The notes beneath the pieces are model-generated. The model searched no databases and was not told the DNA's origin. It saw only the letters and a program-made list of their open reading frames with translations. DNA of 64,000 bases, taken from Thermobifida fusca NBRC 14071 = JCM 3263 (lineage in GTDB: Bacteria > Actinomycetota > Actinomycetes > Streptosporangiales > Streptosporangiaceae). Shown piece by piece: positions 17,837 to 28,460 of this stretch. The translations under genes were made by a program, and so were the position numbers. The DNA lies in assembly GCF_001592045.1 (NCBI RefSeq), contig NZ_BCWB01000043.1, positions 21,688 through 85,687 on the forward strand. The letters run 5' to 3'. The stretch's first letter is position 1. The number at the start of each line of letters is the position of its first letter.

Positions 17837-18399
17837 TGGTCCTTGCCGTTCCTCTCGGTCTTCTCGCTACGGTCACTGCACACGCACGGCCCCCGGTCCC
17901 ACCACGGGGGAAGCTGGTCCAGCGCCTCCCGGCCCAGCGGGTTGCTCCCGGGAACGGCAAGTTCGTGCGCGACCAGCGCATGCAGGCATTTGACACGCTT
18001 AGGCATACCGCCCGCGCTCTGCATCCCCTTGGGCAGCGGTTCGAGCCCCAGCTTCTCCGCGAGCGCGGCACGCTCCGCCAGATAGGACTCGTGCGCCCTG
18101 GTGTAGGCGGCCCGCAGCTCGGCGTCGTGCTGCAGCCGCTCCGTCATCTCCCGCATCAGCCCGCTGCTCTCCAACCGGCCGATCGCGGAGGCCGCGCGGG
18201 GACACGTCAAGTAGTACAAGGTGGGGAAAGGAGACCCGTCCGCCAGCCGGGGAGCGGTGCGCACCACATCGGGAAGCCCGCACGGGCACCGGTGCGCCAC
18301 CTCGTACACGGCCCGGGGCGGCCGTCCCAACTGCTGCCGGATGATCTCGACATCCTCGGCGCTGACTCGCCGGGCGGGAAGCTGGTCTGCGGAGTTCAT
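17833..18399 (-). CDS. DUF501 protein
   Basis: 188 residues. The N-terminal half has the DUF501 pattern: VAHRCPCGLPDVVRTAPRL, then PFPTLYYLTCPRAASAIGRLE. The middle is a helical charged segment, and the C-terminal KRVKCLHALVAHELAVPGSNPLG block is also conserved. Cysteines in the CPCG, TCP, CLHAL and CVCS groups might bind metal, though this has not been shown to my knowledge. It lies between divIC and ppx, as in mycobacteria (Rv1025), and shares a 4-base overlap with ppx. Function unknown. Confidence 0.85.
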   Translation of the reverse strand: MNSADQLPARRVSAEDVEIIRQQLGRPPRAVYEVAHRCPCGLPDVVRTAPRLADGSPFPTLYYLTCPRAASAIGRLESSGLMREMTERLQHDAELRAAYTRAHESYLAERAALAEKLGLEPLPKGMQSAGGMPKRVKCLHALVAHELAVPGSNPLGREALDQLPPWWDRGPCVCSDRSEKTERNGKDQ

Positions 18400-18461
18400 G
18401 GTCCACTCAGCCTACTCCCGTCGTGGCCTCCCGCGTTCCTCCCGGCCCGGTACTGCGGCGT

Positions 18462-19001
18462 TCAGCCTTGCGGCTGGTCGGCTTCCGCCACCGAATCCCA
18501 CAGTTCGACAAACCACGGGTTGGACGGGCTGCGCTCCGGCACGGCCTCCTCTTCCGGGGTGCCGCCGATGATGATGTAGGTCTGCTCGCCCGGGTACTGG
18601 TAGTGCAGCCGCGAACGCGCTTCCCGCTCGATGTAGGCGGGGTCTTGGAGCTCCTCGTAGCGCGCGGTCAGCTCCGCAACCGACTCCTGGATCCGCGCCC
18701 GCTCCTCTTTCAACTGGGCGATCCGCGCCCGCTGGGCAATGTACTCGCGCAGCGGATAAGCCAGGCTCAGTGCGATCACGCAGACCAGCAGCGCAAGGAC
18801 TGCGGCCCGGCTGGTCAACGCCGGCCTGCTGCTCGCCTGAGCGGCGGTGCGGCGGCCGCGGGACGCCGCGGCGGCCGCGGGCCGGGTCCGGCCGCCGGGG
18901 GACTTCTTCCCGGCGGCCTTCGACGGTTTCGAGGCACCGGACGGTGAGCCCCCCGTCGTACGCGGACGGCGGCCACTGGACGGGTCCGGCACCTTCACCA
19001 C
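18462..19001 (-). CDS. FtsB/DivIC-type septum formation initiator
   Basis: About 179 residues if GTG 19001 is used, the first possible start after the eno stop at 19006-19008; GTG at 18998 is equally possible. The N-terminal 60 residues are Arg/Lys/Ser/Pro-rich and cytosolic. One membrane helix (AAVLALLVCVIALSLAY) follows, then a coiled coil (IAQLKEERARIQESVAELTA), then the DPAYIEREARSRLHYQYPGE block that defines the DivIC/FtsB family. The protein should bridge FtsL and FtsQ in the divisome. Any longer reading enters eno and is a shadow. Confidence 0.88.
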   Translation of the reverse strand: MVKVPDPSSGRRPRTTGGSPSGASKPSKAAGKKSPGGRTRPAAAAASRGRRTAAQASSRPALTSRAAVLALLVCVIALSLAYPLREYIAQRARIAQLKEERARIQESVAELTARYEELQDPAYIEREARSRLHYQYPGEQTYIIIGGTPEEEAVPERSPSNPWFVELWDSVAEADQPQG

Positions 19002-19005
19002 GGGA

Positions 19006-20754
<1,749 letters not shown>

Positions 20755-22200
20755 ATGACCTATACGACCGCGCCCCGCCTTAGGCGGCGGCACACCATCG
20801 AGCTCGCCATGCTCGCCGTGGCGCTCACCGTATTCGCCACCGGCCTGTGCCTGACCGGGCTCCAACTGCACGCACAGGTGCCCGACCTGCTGTGGCTGGC
20901 CACCGCAGTCCTCGGCGGCAGTGCACTCGCCGTGCACGTAGCCCTGCGGTTCTGCGCCCCCTGGGCCGACCCCCTGATCCTGCCGCTCGCGGTCCTCCTC
21001 AACGGGATCGGCTTCATCGTCATCTGGGGGCTGCACGCCGAAGCCGGCGACCCGCCCACTGCCGCATTCCGGCAACTCCTGTGGACCGGGCTGGGACAGC
21101 TCGGTTGTCTGACCACAGTGCTGCTGGTCCGCCACCCGCAGCGCCTGCAGCGCTACCCCTACCTGATGGCGCTGGCCGGGCTGGTCCTGCTCGCCTCGCC
21201 CATGCTGCCCGTGATCGGCCTCGACCAGTACGGCTCCCGCCGCTGGCTGTCCTTCAACGGCTTCACCGTGCAGCCCTCAGAGTTCGCCAAGATCCCGCTG
21301 GTGCTCTTCCTCGCCGCCTACCTCGGCATGAAACGCGACATCCTCGCGCTGGCCGCCGCCCAGATCACCGTGCGCGGCGTCAAGATCTTCAGCGTGCCGC
21401 GGATGCGCGACATGGGCCCGATGACCGCGGCGTGGGGCATCGCCATCCTCATCCTCGTCGGCACCAAAGACCTCGGCACGTCACTGCTGCTGTTCACCGT
21501 GTTCCTGGCGATGCTCTACACCGCCACCCTGCGCAAATCCTGGGTCGGGATCGGCGTGGCCATGTTCCTCGCCGGGGCTTACGTCGCCTACCTGCTTTTC
21601 TGGCATGTCCGCCAGCGGGTGACGATCTGGCTGCACGCGTTCGACCCCGGCGTCTACTACGCACCGCAAGGCAGCGCCCAAGTGGTGGAGGGACTGTTCG
21701 CGCTCGCTGACGGAGGACTGTTCGGCCTCGGGTTCGGCCAAGGGCGCGCCGCTACCCTCTTCGCCTCCGACAGCGACCTGATCATGGTGTCGGTGGGAGA
21801 GAAGTTCGGGCTGGCCGGGGTCGCCGCGGTGCTGCTGGTGACCCTGCTGCTGGTGGAACGCGCCTTCCGGGTCGCGCTGGCCGCCCGGGACACCTTCGTC
21901 AAACTGATGACCACCGGGTTCGCGTTCCTCTGGGCGTTCCAAGTGTTTGTTGTCGTCGGCGGGGTCACGCTGCTGATTCCGCTGAGTGGTATGACTACCC
22001 CGCTGCTGTCGGTCGGCGGCTCCTCCCTGGTGACGACCTGGATCATGCTCGGCCTGTGGCTACGGGTGAGCAGTGAGGTCCGCCGTGCCGCCGTCTCCCG
22101 CTGCCACGACGACACGGCCACCATGGAACTGCCGCGCTCTGCCGTCAGCCCGACGCCCCCTCCGACTGCTTCCAATAAGAGCGCCACTGATCAGGAGTGA
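20755..22200 (+). CDS. SEDS protein of the FtsW/RodA/SpoVE family
   Basis: 481 residues from ATG 20755 with GAGGCGGGAC just upstream. About ten membrane helices. SEDS proteins polymerise lipid II glycan strands with a class B PBP. Family features are the GSRRWLSFNGFTVQPSEFAKIPLVLFLA block with the catalytic-type region, TKDLGTSLLLF, and the C-terminal PLLSVGGSSLVTTWIMLGLWLRVS. It is not next to a PBP gene or the dcw cluster, so assignment to elongation or division is open. The last 56 bases overlap the 3' end of the convergent mazG gene. Confidence 0.88.
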   Translation: MTYTTAPRLRRRHTIELAMLAVALTVFATGLCLTGLQLHAQVPDLLWLATAVLGGSALAVHVALRFCAPWADPLILPLAVLLNGIGFIVIWGLHAEAGDPPTAAFRQLLWTGLGQLGCLTTVLLVRHPQRLQRYPYLMALAGLVLLASPMLPVIGLDQYGSRRWLSFNGFTVQPSEFAKIPLVLFLAAYLGMKRDILALAAAQITVRGVKIFSVPRMRDMGPMTAAWGIAILILVGTKDLGTSLLLFTVFLAMLYTATLRKSWVGIGVAMFLAGAYVAYLLFWHVRQRVTIWLHAFDPGVYYAPQGSAQVVEGLFALADGGLFGLGFGQGRAATLFASDSDLIMVSVGEKFGLAGVAAVLLVTLLLVERAFRVALAARDTFVKLMTTGFAFLWAFQVFVVVGGVTLLIPLSGMTTPLLSVGGSSLVTTWIMLGLWLRVSSEVRRAAVSRCHDDTATMELPRSAVSPTPPPTASNKSATDQE

Positions 22201-22885
22201 GCTTCCGCGGATCCACCCCATCTGCCCGGGCCGCTTCTTCCACGGCCCGCACCCGGGCATCGAACCGGCGGGCCGCGGCACGCAGGTCCATCTCCGGGTC
22301 GGCGGAACGGCGCCGCTCGTCCGCTACCGCCGCGAACAGCGCCCCACCGGGTTCGCCGTCGTCCCCGATCAGGTCTTCAGGCACACCGTTGCGGGCGGCA
22401 CGCTTCTGCAGCTCGTAGGCGAGCAGCGCGGCGGGCTGCCCGAACGGCACCCCGGCCAGCATGGACACGTCGGCCTGTTCGCCTTTCGCCTCCCGCTCGG
22501 CGGCTTTGATCGCCTCCCAGTTGGCGCGGACCTCGTCGGCACCCGCCACTTTCGTGGTGGAGAAAACGTGCGGGTGGCGGCGGACCAGTTTGTCGATGAT
22601 GGCGTCGGCCACGTCGTCGATCGTGAACCCGTCCGGGCCGCGCTCGGCGGCCACCCGAGCGTGGAACACCACCTGGAGGAGGACGTCGCCCAGTTCCTCG
22701 GCGAGAGTGTCGTAGTCGCCCCGTTCGATCGTTTCGACGGTTTCGTAGGCCTCCTCGATGAGGTACTTGGCGAGCGACTCGTGAGTCTGCTCGGAGTCCC
22801 AGGGGCATTCGCGTCGCAGGGTGTCCATGACCTCCACCAGCGCGATCAGCCGATGGCCCTGGGGAGTGCCGTTGTGCTCGCTCAT
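22145..22885 (-). CDS. mazG: MazG nucleoside triphosphate pyrophosphohydrolase
   Basis: 246 residues from ATG 22885, with GGGGGT upstream. It hydrolyses non-canonical or excess NTPs to NMP and PPi. The MazG domain is N-terminal: CPWDSEQTHESLAKYLIEEAYE followed by EELGDVLLQVVFHARVA, which provide the EExxE-12-ExxD metal-binding pattern. The C-terminal half has a weaker second repeat, RANWEAIKAAER. Located between a SEDS gene and the APS kinase fusion. Its 3' end runs 56 bases into the convergent SEDS gene. Confidence 0.92.
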   Translation of the reverse strand: MSEHNGTPQGHRLIALVEVMDTLRRECPWDSEQTHESLAKYLIEEAYETVETIERGDYDTLAEELGDVLLQVVFHARVAAERGPDGFTIDDVADAIIDKLVRRHPHVFSTTKVAGADEVRANWEAIKAAEREAKGEQADVSMLAGVPFGQPAALLAYELQKRAARNGVPEDLIGDDGEPGGALFAAVADERRRSADPEMDLRAAARRFDARVRAVEEAARADGVDPRKLTPDQWRSYWKQSEGASG

Positions 22886-22932
22886 ACCCCCATTGTGGAG
22901 GCCGCCGCGGGTGGGGCGGCCCACGCGGGCGG

Positions 22933-24414
22933 TCAGCGCGGCAGCCAGCCGCCGGCGCGGAGCGCAGCCACCACGCGCGCCACCGACTCCTCCTCGCTTT
23001 CCGTGGACGTGTCGAGGACCAGGTCCGCGTCCTCCGGGGGCTCATAGGGGTCGGAAATCCCGGTGAACGCGGGGATCTCCCCGGCGCGCGCTTTCGCGTA
23101 GAGCCCTTTGCGGTCGCGGGCCTCGCACACTTCGAGCGGGGTGGCCACGTAGACGAGGAAGAAGTCCCCTGTCTCTTCCGCCATGCGCCGCACTTCGGCA
23201 CGGGTGGCCGCATACGGTGCGATGGGGGCGCACACCGCGACCCCGCCGTGCCGGGCGATCTCTGCGGCCACGTATCCGATCCGGCGGATGTTGAGGTCGC
23301 GGTCGGCCCGGGAGAACGTCAGACCAGCGGACAGCAGGCGGCGCACCACATCGCCGTCGAGCAGGGTGACCGTGCGCCCGGCCTGGCGGATCTGCTCGGC
23401 CACTCCGCGCGCCACCGTGGACTTGCCGGAGCCGGAGAGCCCGGTGAAGAAGAGGACGAGTCCGCGGCGGGTCCGGGCCGGGCGGGTCCGGGCGAGTGCG
23501 GCGGCCACCGGTTCCGGGGTGAGCCAGGCGGGAAGCGGCGTCCCCTGGGCGAGGGCCTCGTCGACGGCGGCGGTGTCCCATTCCGGGCGGGCCTGGGCGG
23601 GAGGAACCTCGTCGGCGGGCCGCCACCGCTCGTGGACGGTGTCGTACACCCACTCGGTAGCGGCCACCGGTTTCACGGGGAGCTCTGCGGCAGTGCCGGG
23701 GAGTTCGCCCACCCCCTCGAGCATGAGGTGGGTGGCGCCGTAGGCGGCGGCGACGTGGGCGGCGAGCAGGCCCCGCCGCTCCGCGGACCATTCGGGGGCG
23801 CCGTCGGCAGGTGCGGTGGGCAGGGTGAGGACCGCGAACCGGGTGTGCTCCGGCAGGCAGGGGCGGGCGGCGAGGACCACGGTAGCCGCGCCTTCCCCGT
23901 CAAGCGGCGTGTCTACGAGGACCAGCAGGTCGGCGTCGCCCAGGGTGGCGAGGGCGGCCCGGATCTGGGCGAGGGCCCGGTGGTGGAGCGGCCGGTCGGT
24001 GACAACAGCCAGCAGCGGTCGGCGCTCGTCCCGCGCGGACCGCACGTCTGCCGCGGTGGCACGCAGGGAGCGGTGCGAGCCGTAGGCGGGCGGGGCTGCG
24101 GGCCGGATCGGCCCGGCCAGGCGGACCGTCCCGTCCCGGAAGGACTCGGTGACGGTGAGCTCCGCGAGCGGTGCCCCCTCGGGATCGGCCAGCACCAGCT
24201 CGCGCACGTCGGCCAGCGTTTCGGGGACGGTCAGCGTGACCGGAACCGGCCACGCCGCTCCCGCCGGAGGAGGCCCCGGCCGGTCGAGCTCCGCGGCCTC
24301 GGCTTGCGCCATGAAACCCGGGAGCGGACAGACTCCGGAGAGCAGCAGCTCCAGGTGGGCCAGTCCTTGCGGCCCCGGGGTGAATACGGCGCGTCCTCCG
24401 GTCGGCTGGGTCAT
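22933..24414 (-). CDS. Adenylylsulfate kinase with N-terminal degenerate ATP-sulfurylase-like domain
   Basis: 493 residues. Residues from about 315 form a complete APS kinase (APS + ATP to PAPS): P-loop GLSGSGKST at 325-333, LLDGDVVRRLLSAGLTFSR, DRDLNIRRIG, and the DPYEPPEDADL segment. The first 300 residues resemble ATP sulfurylase in order of elements, but the catalytic motifs are lost. QxRNPxHxxH reads VTDRPLHHRAL near 138, and the GRDHAG loop after YGATHLMLEG is replaced by VGELPG. The domain is therefore probably structural or regulatory, with the reaction supplied by CysD/CysN encoded 6 kb away. ATG 24414 has AGGGAG five bases upstream. Confidence 0.85.
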   Translation of the reverse strand: MTQPTGGRAVFTPGPQGLAHLELLLSGVCPLPGFMAQAEAAELDRPGPPPAGAAWPVPVTLTVPETLADVRELVLADPEGAPLAELTVTESFRDGTVRLAGPIRPAAPPAYGSHRSLRATAADVRSARDERRPLLAVVTDRPLHHRALAQIRAALATLGDADLLVLVDTPLDGEGAATVVLAARPCLPEHTRFAVLTLPTAPADGAPEWSAERRGLLAAHVAAAYGATHLMLEGVGELPGTAAELPVKPVAATEWVYDTVHERWRPADEVPPAQARPEWDTAAVDEALAQGTPLPAWLTPEPVAAALARTRPARTRRGLVLFFTGLSGSGKSTVARGVAEQIRQAGRTVTLLDGDVVRRLLSAGLTFSRADRDLNIRRIGYVAAEIARHGGVAVCAPIAPYAATRAEVRRMAEETGDFFLVYVATPLEVCEARDRKGLYAKARAGEIPAFTGISDPYEPPEDADLVLDTSTESEEESVARVVAALRAGGWLPR

Positions 24415-24764
24415 CGTCGCTCCCTGATCGAACGGATTTTCCGCCTCAGCCTAGGGGCGGATGGACGGAGTGCCTCTAGGCTGGGGAAGGCCTGTGGATA
24501 CGTGGCCTTCGCCACTCCCCGTCCGGTGCTTTAAGGCCGTACCGCGACCTCTTCGGGGAACATCCCGGTTTATCCTGGCGTTTCCCTGGGGAGCGGACAA
24601 CCGCGGGCCTCACTCGCGACTGCTGCCCCGTCCACAGGTCCGTGGATTTCCGATGCGGCCGGCGCACCGCCCCGCGTAGGCTGTATCGGGGAATCCCGAC
24701 TATGCCTCACGTTCTGCGCCCATTGCGAGCGGGCCGTCCATCGTCACACGCCCCACCTGGTGAT
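24415..24764. other. Divergent intergenic region between the APS kinase gene and mfd
   Basis: 350 bases without a gene. An 8-bp perfect inverted repeat CAGCCTAG / CTAGGCTG spans 24447-24483 close to the APS kinase start and could be an operator or hairpin. No other structure stands out. Confidence 0.45.
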
Positions 24765-27700
24765 ATGAGCCTTAATGGACTTCTCTCTGTCGTCACCGGC
24801 GACCCAGCCCTGAAGCGAGCGATCGAGACCGCACGCAACGGCCACGATCCCCTCCTCGACCTTGTCGCGCCGCCGTCGGTGCGCCCGTTGATCGTGGCTG
24901 GCCTCGCGGCCGACGCTCCGGTGGGAGCGGGACGTCCCGTGCTGGCGCTGACCGCCACGGAGCGTGAGGCCGCTGATCTGAACAGTGCCCTGGGGTCGCT
25001 GCTGCCGGCCGACTCGGTGGCGCTGTTCCCCGCGTGGGAGACCCTGCCGCACGAGCGCCTCTCCCCCCGCTCCGACACGGTGGGGCAGCGGTTGGCGGTC
25101 CTGCGCCGCCTGACCCACCCGGATCCCGACGATCCGCTCACCGCACCGCTGCGGGTCGTGGTCGCCCCCATCCGGTCCGTGCTGCAGCCGCTGGTCTCCG
25201 GGCTGGGTGACCTCCAGCCGGTGCGTGTGCGGGAAGGCGACTCGGTGGCGCTGGACGAGCTCGTCCAGTCGCTGGTCGACATCGGCTATTCGCGGGTCGA
25301 CCTGGTGGAGAAGCGCGGGGACATCGCGGTGCGCGGCGGCATTCTCGACGTGTTCCCGCCCACCGAAGAGCACCCCCTGCGGTTGGAATTCTGGGGCGAC
25401 ACTGTTGAGGAGATCCGCTACTTCCAGGTCGCTGACCAGCGTTCCATCTCCAAGCCCGGAGCAGCCGAAGCCGGCCTGTTCGCCCCGCCCTGCCGGGAGC
25501 TGCTGCTCACCGACACGGTGCGGAAGCGCGCCCGGGCCCTGGCCGCCGAGTACCCGGCGCTTGCCGACATCCTGACGAAGCTGGCGGACGGGGTGGCGGT
25601 CGAAGGCATGGAAGCGTTCGCACCGGTGCTCGCGGACCGGATGGAGCTGCTCCTCGACCTGCTGCCGCCGGGCACCCACATCGTGGGCTGCGACCCGGAG
25701 CGGATCCGCACCCGGGCCCAGGAGCTGGTCGCGACCAGCCAGGAGTTCCTCGAAGCCTCCTGGATCAACGCTGCTTCCGGCGGGGAGGCGCCCATCGACC
25801 TCGGCGCGTCCGCCTACCAGTCGATCGCCGAGCTGCGCTCGCGGGCCCGGGAGCTGGGACTGCCGTGGTGGACCGTCACCCCCTTCGACCCGGGCAACCC
25901 TGCCGCAGCTGAAGACGACCACTCGGTGGTGGTCGGCGCCTCAGCTACCGACGCCTACCGGGGGGACACCGAGCGGGCGATCGCCGACGTCAAGTCGTGG
26001 CTGCACGAAGGCTGGCGGGTCGTGCTGCTCACCCCCGGACAGGGGCCGGCGGAGCGGCTCGCGTCCATGCTGCGGGACGCCGGGCTGGGCACGCAGTTGC
26101 GGGACGCGCTGCCGGAGCCGCCGGAGCCCGCGGTGGCTACGGTCACCACCGGGCTGCTCGAGCACGGTTTCGTGTGGCGGTCGGTCCGCACCGTGCTGCT
26201 CACCGAGACCGACCTGGTGGGGCAGCGGTCCTCCACCCGCGACATGCGGCGGATGCCGAGCCGCCGCCGCGGTGTCGACCCGCTCCAGCTCAAACCCGGC
26301 GACTACGTGGTGCATGAACAGCACGGGATCGGCCGCTACGTCGAAATGGTGAGCCGGACGATCCAGGGCGCCACGCGCGAGTACCTGGTCATCGAATATG
26401 CGCCGTCCAAACGCGGACAGCCGGGGGACCGCCTGTTCGTGCCGACCGACCAGCTCGACGAGGTGACCCGCTATGTCGGCGGGGACTCCCCCACCCTGTC
26501 GAAGATGGGCGGCTCCGACTGGGCGAAGGCGAAGAGCCGGGCACGCAAGGCCGTCCGGGAGATCGCCGGGGACCTGATCCGCTTGTACTCGGCCCGCCAC
26601 GCCTCCCCCGGGCACGCGTTCTCCCCGGACACCCCGTGGCAGCGGGAGTTGGAGGACGCCTTCCCCTACGTGGAGACCCCCGACCAGCTCGCCGCGATTG
26701 AAGAGGTCAAGCGCGACATGGAGAAGCCGGTGCCGATGGACCGGCTCATCTGCGGCGACGTCGGCTACGGCAAAACCGAGGTCGCCGTGCGCGCGGCTTT
26801 CAAAGCGGTGCAGGACGGCAAGCAGGTGGCGGTGCTGGTGCCCACGACCCTGCTGGTCCAGCAGCACCTGTCCACGTTCACGGAGCGCTACGCCTCGTTC
26901 CCGGTGACGGTCCGCCCGCTGTCGCGGTTCCAGAGCGACGCCGAGATCGAACGCATCCGCGAAGGCATGCGCACCGGGGAAGTCGACGTGGTCATCGGCA
27001 CCCACCGGCTGCTCTCCCCGGAGACCCAGTTCAAAGACTTGGGCCTGGTGATCATCGACGAGGAGCAGCGCTTCGGCGTGGAGCACAAGGAGGCGTTGAA
27101 GCGGCTGCGCACCCAGGTGGACGTCCTCTCGATGTCGGCCACTCCCATCCCCCGCACCTTGGAGATGGGGTTGACCGGGATCCGGGAGATGACCACGATC
27201 CTCACTCCGCCGGAGGAGCGGCACCCGGTCCTCACGTTTGTGGGCCCCTACGACGAAAAGCAGATTGCCGCGGCCATCCGCCGGGAGCTGATGCGCGAAG
27301 GCCAGGTGTTCTTCGTGCACAACCGGGTGGCGTCGATAGAACGGGCCGCCGCCACGGTGAGCCGCCTGGTGCCTGAGGCGCGGGTGGCCTGGGCCCACGG
27401 GCAGATGAACGAGCACCAGCTCGAACGGGTCATGGTCGACTTCTGGGAGAAGAAGTTCGACGTCCTGGTCTGCACCACGATCGTGGAATCCGGGCTGGAC
27501 GTGCCCAACGCCAACACGTTGATCGTGGACCGCGCCGACACCTACGGGCTGGCCCAGTTGCACCAGTTGCGCGGCCGGGTGGGCCGCGGCCGGGAGCGCG
27601 CCTACGCCTACTTCCTGTACCCGCCGGACAAGCCGCTCACGGAGACCGCGCACGAGCGGCTGGCCACGGTCGCCCAGCACACGGAGAGCGGTGCGGGCAT

Positions 27701-28334
27701 GTACGTGGCGATGAAGGACTTGGAGATCCGCGGCGCCGGCAACATCCTGGGCACCGAGCAGTCCGGGAGCATTGCGGGGGTCGGTTTCGACCTGTACGTG
27801 CGCATGGTCGGCGAGGCGGTGCGGGAGCTCAAGGGCGACCAGAGCGCGGCCCAAGAGGTCGAGACCAAGGTCGAGCTGCCGATCAACGCGCACATCCCGC
27901 ACGACTATGTGCCGGGTGAGCGGCTGCGGCTGGAGGCTTACCGGAGGATCGCCGAGGTCGCGAGCGAGGACGACATCGCGGCAATCCGCGAGGAGCTGCT
28001 CGACCGCTACGGCGAACCCCCGCAGCCGGTGGACAACCTGCTGGCGGTGGCGCGGTTCCGGGTGCTGGCCCGCAGTGCTGGGCTGACCGACGTGGTGCTG
28101 CAGGGCACGCAGATCCGGTTCGCCCCGGTGGAGCTGCGCGAATCCCAGCAGTTGCGGCTGCGTCGGCTCTACCCCAAGGCGGTGGTGAAGGCCGCGACGC
28201 GGACTCTGATGGTCCCGGTGCCCAAGTCTGGTGGGCTCGGCGGCAAGCAGTTGCGTGACCGCGAACTGTTGACGTGGTGCACCGAACTGGTGGAGGCGAT
28301 CTTCGAACCGCAGCGGAAGCCGCCGCAGGAGTGA
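24765..28334 (+). CDS. mfd: Transcription-repair coupling factor
   Basis: 1189 residues from ATG 24765 (MSLNGLLSVVTGDPAL). Mfd removes stalled RNA polymerase and recruits UvrA. UvrB-homologous N-terminal part is followed by the RNA polymerase interaction domain starting at LKPGDYVVHEQHGIGRY. The SF2 translocase has Walker A GDVGYGKTEVA, the DEEQRFG box, SATPIPRT, and the GRVGRGRERAYAY motif VI region. The C-terminal TRCF/D7 domain ends the protein. Earlier in-frame Met codons at 24642 and 24702 lack a conserved N-terminus. A 13-bp hairpin separates it from convergent hmp. Confidence 0.95.
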   Translation: MSLNGLLSVVTGDPALKRAIETARNGHDPLLDLVAPPSVRPLIVAGLAADAPVGAGRPVLALTATEREAADLNSALGSLLPADSVALFPAWETLPHERLSPRSDTVGQRLAVLRRLTHPDPDDPLTAPLRVVVAPIRSVLQPLVSGLGDLQPVRVREGDSVALDELVQSLVDIGYSRVDLVEKRGDIAVRGGILDVFPPTEEHPLRLEFWGDTVEEIRYFQVADQRSISKPGAAEAGLFAPPCRELLLTDTVRKRARALAAEYPALADILTKLADGVAVEGMEAFAPVLADRMELLLDLLPPGTHIVGCDPERIRTRAQELVATSQEFLEASWINAASGGEAPIDLGASAYQSIAELRSRARELGLPWWTVTPFDPGNPAAAEDDHSVVVGASATDAYRGDTERAIADVKSWLHEGWRVVLLTPGQGPAERLASMLRDAGLGTQLRDALPEPPEPAVATVTTGLLEHGFVWRSVRTVLLTETDLVGQRSSTRDMRRMPSRRRGVDPLQLKPGDYVVHEQHGIGRYVEMVSRTIQGATREYLVIEYAPSKRGQPGDRLFVPTDQLDEVTRYVGGDSPTLSKMGGSDWAKAKSRARKAVREIAGDLIRLYSARHASPGHAFSPDTPWQRELEDAFPYVETPDQLAAIEEVKRDMEKPVPMDRLICGDVGYGKTEVAVRAAFKAVQDGKQVAVLVPTTLLVQQHLSTFTERYASFPVTVRPLSRFQSDAEIERIREGMRTGEVDVVIGTHRLLSPETQFKDLGLVIIDEEQRFGVEHKEALKRLRTQVDVLSMSATPIPRTLEMGLTGIREMTTILTPPEERHPVLTFVGPYDEKQIAAAIRRELMREGQVFFVHNRVASIERAAATVSRLVPEARVAWAHGQMNEHQLERVMVDFWEKKFDVLVCTTIVESGLDVPNANTLIVDRADTYGLAQLHQLRGRVGRGRERAYAYFLYPPDKPLTETAHERLATVAQHTESGAGMYVAMKDLEIRGAGNILGTEQSGSIAGVGFDLYVRMVGEAVRELKGDQSAAQEVETKVELPINAHIPHDYVPGERLRLEAYRRIAEVASEDDIAAIREELLDRYGEPPQPVDNLLAVARFRVLARSAGLTDVVLQGTQIRFAPVELRESQQLRLRRLYPKAVVKAATRTLMVPVPKSGGLGGKQLRDRELLTWCTELVEAIFEPQRKPPQE

Positions 28335-28404
28335 CCGTCGTCCCCGCAAAGCTGCCGGGCCGGGCCCTGGTGCGGGGGCGCGGTCTGCGTCCTTGCACGC
28401 CGAT

Positions 28405-28440
28405 GTCGTCTGCGCAGACTGGTTGACCTGCGCAGACGAC
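28405..28440. terminator. Bidirectional hairpin between mfd and hmp
   Basis: A perfect 13-bp stem (GTCGTCTGCGCAG / CTGCGCAGACGAC) with a 10-base loop lies between two convergent stop codons. No U tract. Confidence 0.7.
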
Positions 28441-28460
28441 GGGTGTGCCGGGGAGCGGGG

